Source: Methylorubrum rhodesianum
GTDB taxonomy: Bacteria; Pseudomonadota; Alphaproteobacteria; Rhizobiales; Beijerinckiaceae
DNA length: 64,000 nt
NCBI RefSeq assembly: GCF_014199985.1
Contig: NZ_JACHOS010000003.1
Coordinates: forward strand, 382,337-446,336
Direction: 5' to 3'
Shown piece after piece: positions 62,596 to 64,000 of the stretch (the first letter of the stretch is position 1; each line of letters begins with the position of its first letter). The notes beneath the pieces were generated by a model, which saw only the letters and a program-made list of their open reading frames with translations, ran no database searches and was not told where the DNA came from. Position numbers and translations under genes: made by a program.

Positions 62596-63945
62596 ATGGC
62601 AGAGGATGTTCTTTATACGTGTTCCGCGGCTTCTACTGATTATAGTCGTATCAAGCAGCGTACTAGTTTATCTCATCCATTGAATGTCTCGGATATTATT
62701 GGTGAAGCCGGCCTGGGAAGCATCGGCGTCACGTTCTGTCCCGGTAAGGTTCAGACGGACGGCGCCACAGGGCCGTGGAACCGCGATCTGGCGACGGACA
62801 TCCGGGCGATCTCCGAATGGGGCGCGACAACACTAGTCACGCTGATCGAGAATCATGAAATCGACGCCCTACAGGTTCGTGGGCTTGAGGCTGAATGCCA
62901 GCACCACGGTATCGATTGGCTCCACTTACCCATCCCTGACGTTTCCACTCCCACTGTCGAGTTCGAAGCAGCTTGGGCAAGCGTCGGCGAAGGGCTGCGG
63001 TCACGCCTTCGGAACGGCTTTAACGTCCTCGTCCATTGTAAGGGGGGCCTTGGCCGCGCAGGGACCATAGCGGCGCGGCTTCTAGTCGAGCTTGGTGCTG
63101 ATCCCGAACAGGCCATTCAGAACGTTCGTGAGGCTCGTCCCGGCGCCATCGAGACCGTCGAACAGGAACGCCACGTCCACGGTATCCGGCCGATCCCTGA
63201 ACGTCTCCCATCGAAAACACTAGACGCGATTCGGGACCGTGCGCTTGGTGCCCTGGTCGGCTTGGCCGTTGGCGACGCTATCGGGACCACAGTGGAGTTC
63301 GAACAGCGCGGCAGCTTCTATCCCGTCACAGACATGTTCGGCGGCGGTCCCTTCGATCTCAGGCCGGGTCAGTGGACCGATGACACGTCGATGGCCCTGT
63401 GCCTCGCGGACAGTCTGATCGCGTGCGGTGGGTTGGACGAACGCGACTTGCTCGAACGGTTCTGCCGATGGTTCAGGGTAGGCGAGAACTCCGTCACGGG
63501 TCACTGCTTCGATATCGGCAACGTGACCGCGACCGCCCTCACCCACTTCGAACAGACCGGCGACGTTCACGCTGGTCCGACTGATAGGATGACGGCGGGC
63601 AATGGGAGCCTAATGCGCCTATCACCGGTCGCTGTCCGCTACTGGAACGATCCCAACCTCCTGAGTGACGCGGCGAGACGGCAAAGCTACACGACCCATG
63701 GCGCTCAAGAGGCCGTGGACGCCTGCGAAGCGTTCTCGAACATCCTTGCGGCGGCAATCCAGGGGAAGCCTCTCACAGACGTTCTGAGCGCAACCTACGG
63801 CCATGCTCTCTGCGACGGTGTGCAGGCGATCATCGGAGCATCGTGGAAGGCGAAGCATCGGGACGACATCCGATCTTCCGGTTACGTGCTCCACTCCCTT
63901 GAGGCTGGGTATCGGCGTGGAAAAAGGACCCGGCTGAGGGGCTGA
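62596..63945 (+). CDS. dual-specificity phosphatase fused to ADP-ribosylglycohydrolase, C-terminally truncated
   Basis: Residues 1-200: CDKN3-like cysteine phosphatase with general acid Asp115 (LPIPD) and the signature HCKGGLGRAGT (H147, C148, R154). Residues 210-440: ADP-ribosylglycohydrolase (DraG-type) with GLAVGDAIGTTVEF, WTDDTSMAL (metal-binding Asp261-264 region), FDIGNVTATAL and GNGSLMRLSP. The protein should end with a further 60-80 residues including the NxGxDxDTxxA metal motif. Instead, after HSLEAG it runs into YRRGKRTRLRG and stops, because an IS21-like end has been inserted. The glycohydrolase is probably inactive; the phosphatase half may still work. GGAGG precedes the ATG. Confidence 0.85.
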   Translation: MAEDVLYTCSAASTDYSRIKQRTSLSHPLNVSDIIGEAGLGSIGVTFCPGKVQTDGATGPWNRDLATDIRAISEWGATTLVTLIENHEIDALQVRGLEAECQHHGIDWLHLPIPDVSTPTVEFEAAWASVGEGLRSRLRNGFNVLVHCKGGLGRAGTIAARLLVELGADPEQAIQNVREARPGAIETVEQERHVHGIRPIPERLPSKTLDAIRDRALGALVGLAVGDAIGTTVEFEQRGSFYPVTDMFGGGPFDLRPGQWTDDTSMALCLADSLIACGGLDERDLLERFCRWFRVGENSVTGHCFDIGNVTATALTHFEQTGDVHAGPTDRMTAGNGSLMRLSPVAVRYWNDPNLLSDAARRQSYTTHGAQEAVDACEAFSNILAAAIQGKPLTDVLSATYGHALCDGVQAIIGASWKAKHRDDIRSSGYVLHSLEAGYRRGKRTRLRG

Positions 63946-64000
63946 TCGGCGTCCAATAGGGACCCACCCCGCCCCCGTGCATCTCTTGCTCCCTACCGCT
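63906..64000. mobile_element. terminus of an IS21-family-like element
   Basis: Two 21-bp direct repeats with pattern ATCGGCGT..AA.A.GGACCC lie at 63911-63931 and 63945-63965, 34 bp apart. IS21 elements carry such multiple transposase-binding repeats near their ends. They start exactly where the ADP-ribosylglycohydrolase frame loses family similarity. The transposase genes would lie to the right of the window. Confidence 0.55.

Larger units (their letters stand above)
58467..64000. mobile_element. tRNA-associated genomic island (defence-type), right end outside window
   Basis: From the tRNA scar onward the DNA changes from about 70% to roughly 50% GC, codon bias weakens, and the content is a DUF488 pair, a serine recombinase, a CBASS-type pair and an ADP-ribosylglycohydrolase fusion. 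No tyrosine integrase is in view; it may lie beyond the right edge. The intact tRNA copy should mark the other end. Confidence 0.7.

Overview
This is a GC-rich (about 70%) chromosomal window from an alphaproteobacterium, most likely a Methylobacterium/Methylorubrum-type member of the Hyphomicrobiales. The evidence is the codon bias, the recG-sdhE-mfd and tmk-holB/metG-tatD neighbourhoods, an intracellular polyhydroxyalkanoate depolymerase, a serine-glyoxylate aminotransferase paralogue, a DUF6481 protein and an ethylene-receptor-like kinase. The species call is inference. No rRNA, complete tRNA or CRISPR array was seen.

Layout. 1-9.3 kb: DNA repair and housekeeping (recG, an epimerase, sdhE, mfd, a cold-shock protein, small proteins). 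9.3-15.4 kb: a pseudo-receiver next to a degenerate acyl-adenylate ligase with a 12-bp tandem repeat, then a histidine kinase with an ethylene-binding-type sensor domain split by a one-base frameshift in a run of seven G, its likely response regulator, and an acyl-CoA synthetase. 15.7-19 kb: a lipid/glycan modification operon (GT39, GT2, lipid-A N-domain, DUF2721). 19-23.6 kb: Baeyer-Villiger monooxygenase, esterase and SDR (a mymA-lipR-sadH-like set) with a SelO-type protein. 23.9-27.9 kb: EamA transporter, HisKA_2 kinase, SGNH hydrolase, group III truncated haemoglobin.

27.9-36.8 kb: the usual tmk-holB-metG-tatD-MBL run, here interrupted between holB and metG by about 3.9 kb holding a DUF892 ferritin-like protein, a decayed ComEA-like HhH frame, an acyltransferase and small proteins. 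36.9-40.6 kb: a polyamine-type ABC transporter (two permeases, one ATPase, no binding protein) and a Crp/Fnr regulator behind a perfect 18-bp palindrome. 40.9-45.8 kb: small proteins, a large DUF2339 membrane protein and a cupredoxin-like periplasmic protein. 46.3-54.7 kb: a two-carbon/three-carbon acid cluster (MFS carrier, serine-glyoxylate aminotransferase, GntR/FCD regulator, hydroxypyruvate isomerase-like protein, SDR, FAD/Fe-S 2-hydroxyacid dehydrogenase) in which three promoters share a TGAAT(G/T)CA element, a candidate operator for the GntR protein. 54.9-58.2 kb: phaZ and an aldehyde dehydrogenase.

58.47 kb to the end is a genomic island. It starts at a 25-bp tRNA 3'-end remnant, is much more AT-rich, and carries an uncharacterised protein paired with DUF488, a serine recombinase behind a palindromic res-like site, a two-gene CBASS-type system (SMODS nucleotidyltransferase plus two-helix SLATT effector), and a dual-specificity phosphatase fused to an ADP-ribosylglycohydrolase. 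That last gene is cut off at its C-terminus by what looks like the repeat-bearing end of an IS21-family element whose body lies outside the window. This island and the frameshifted ethylene-receptor-like kinase are the most interesting parts of the window.
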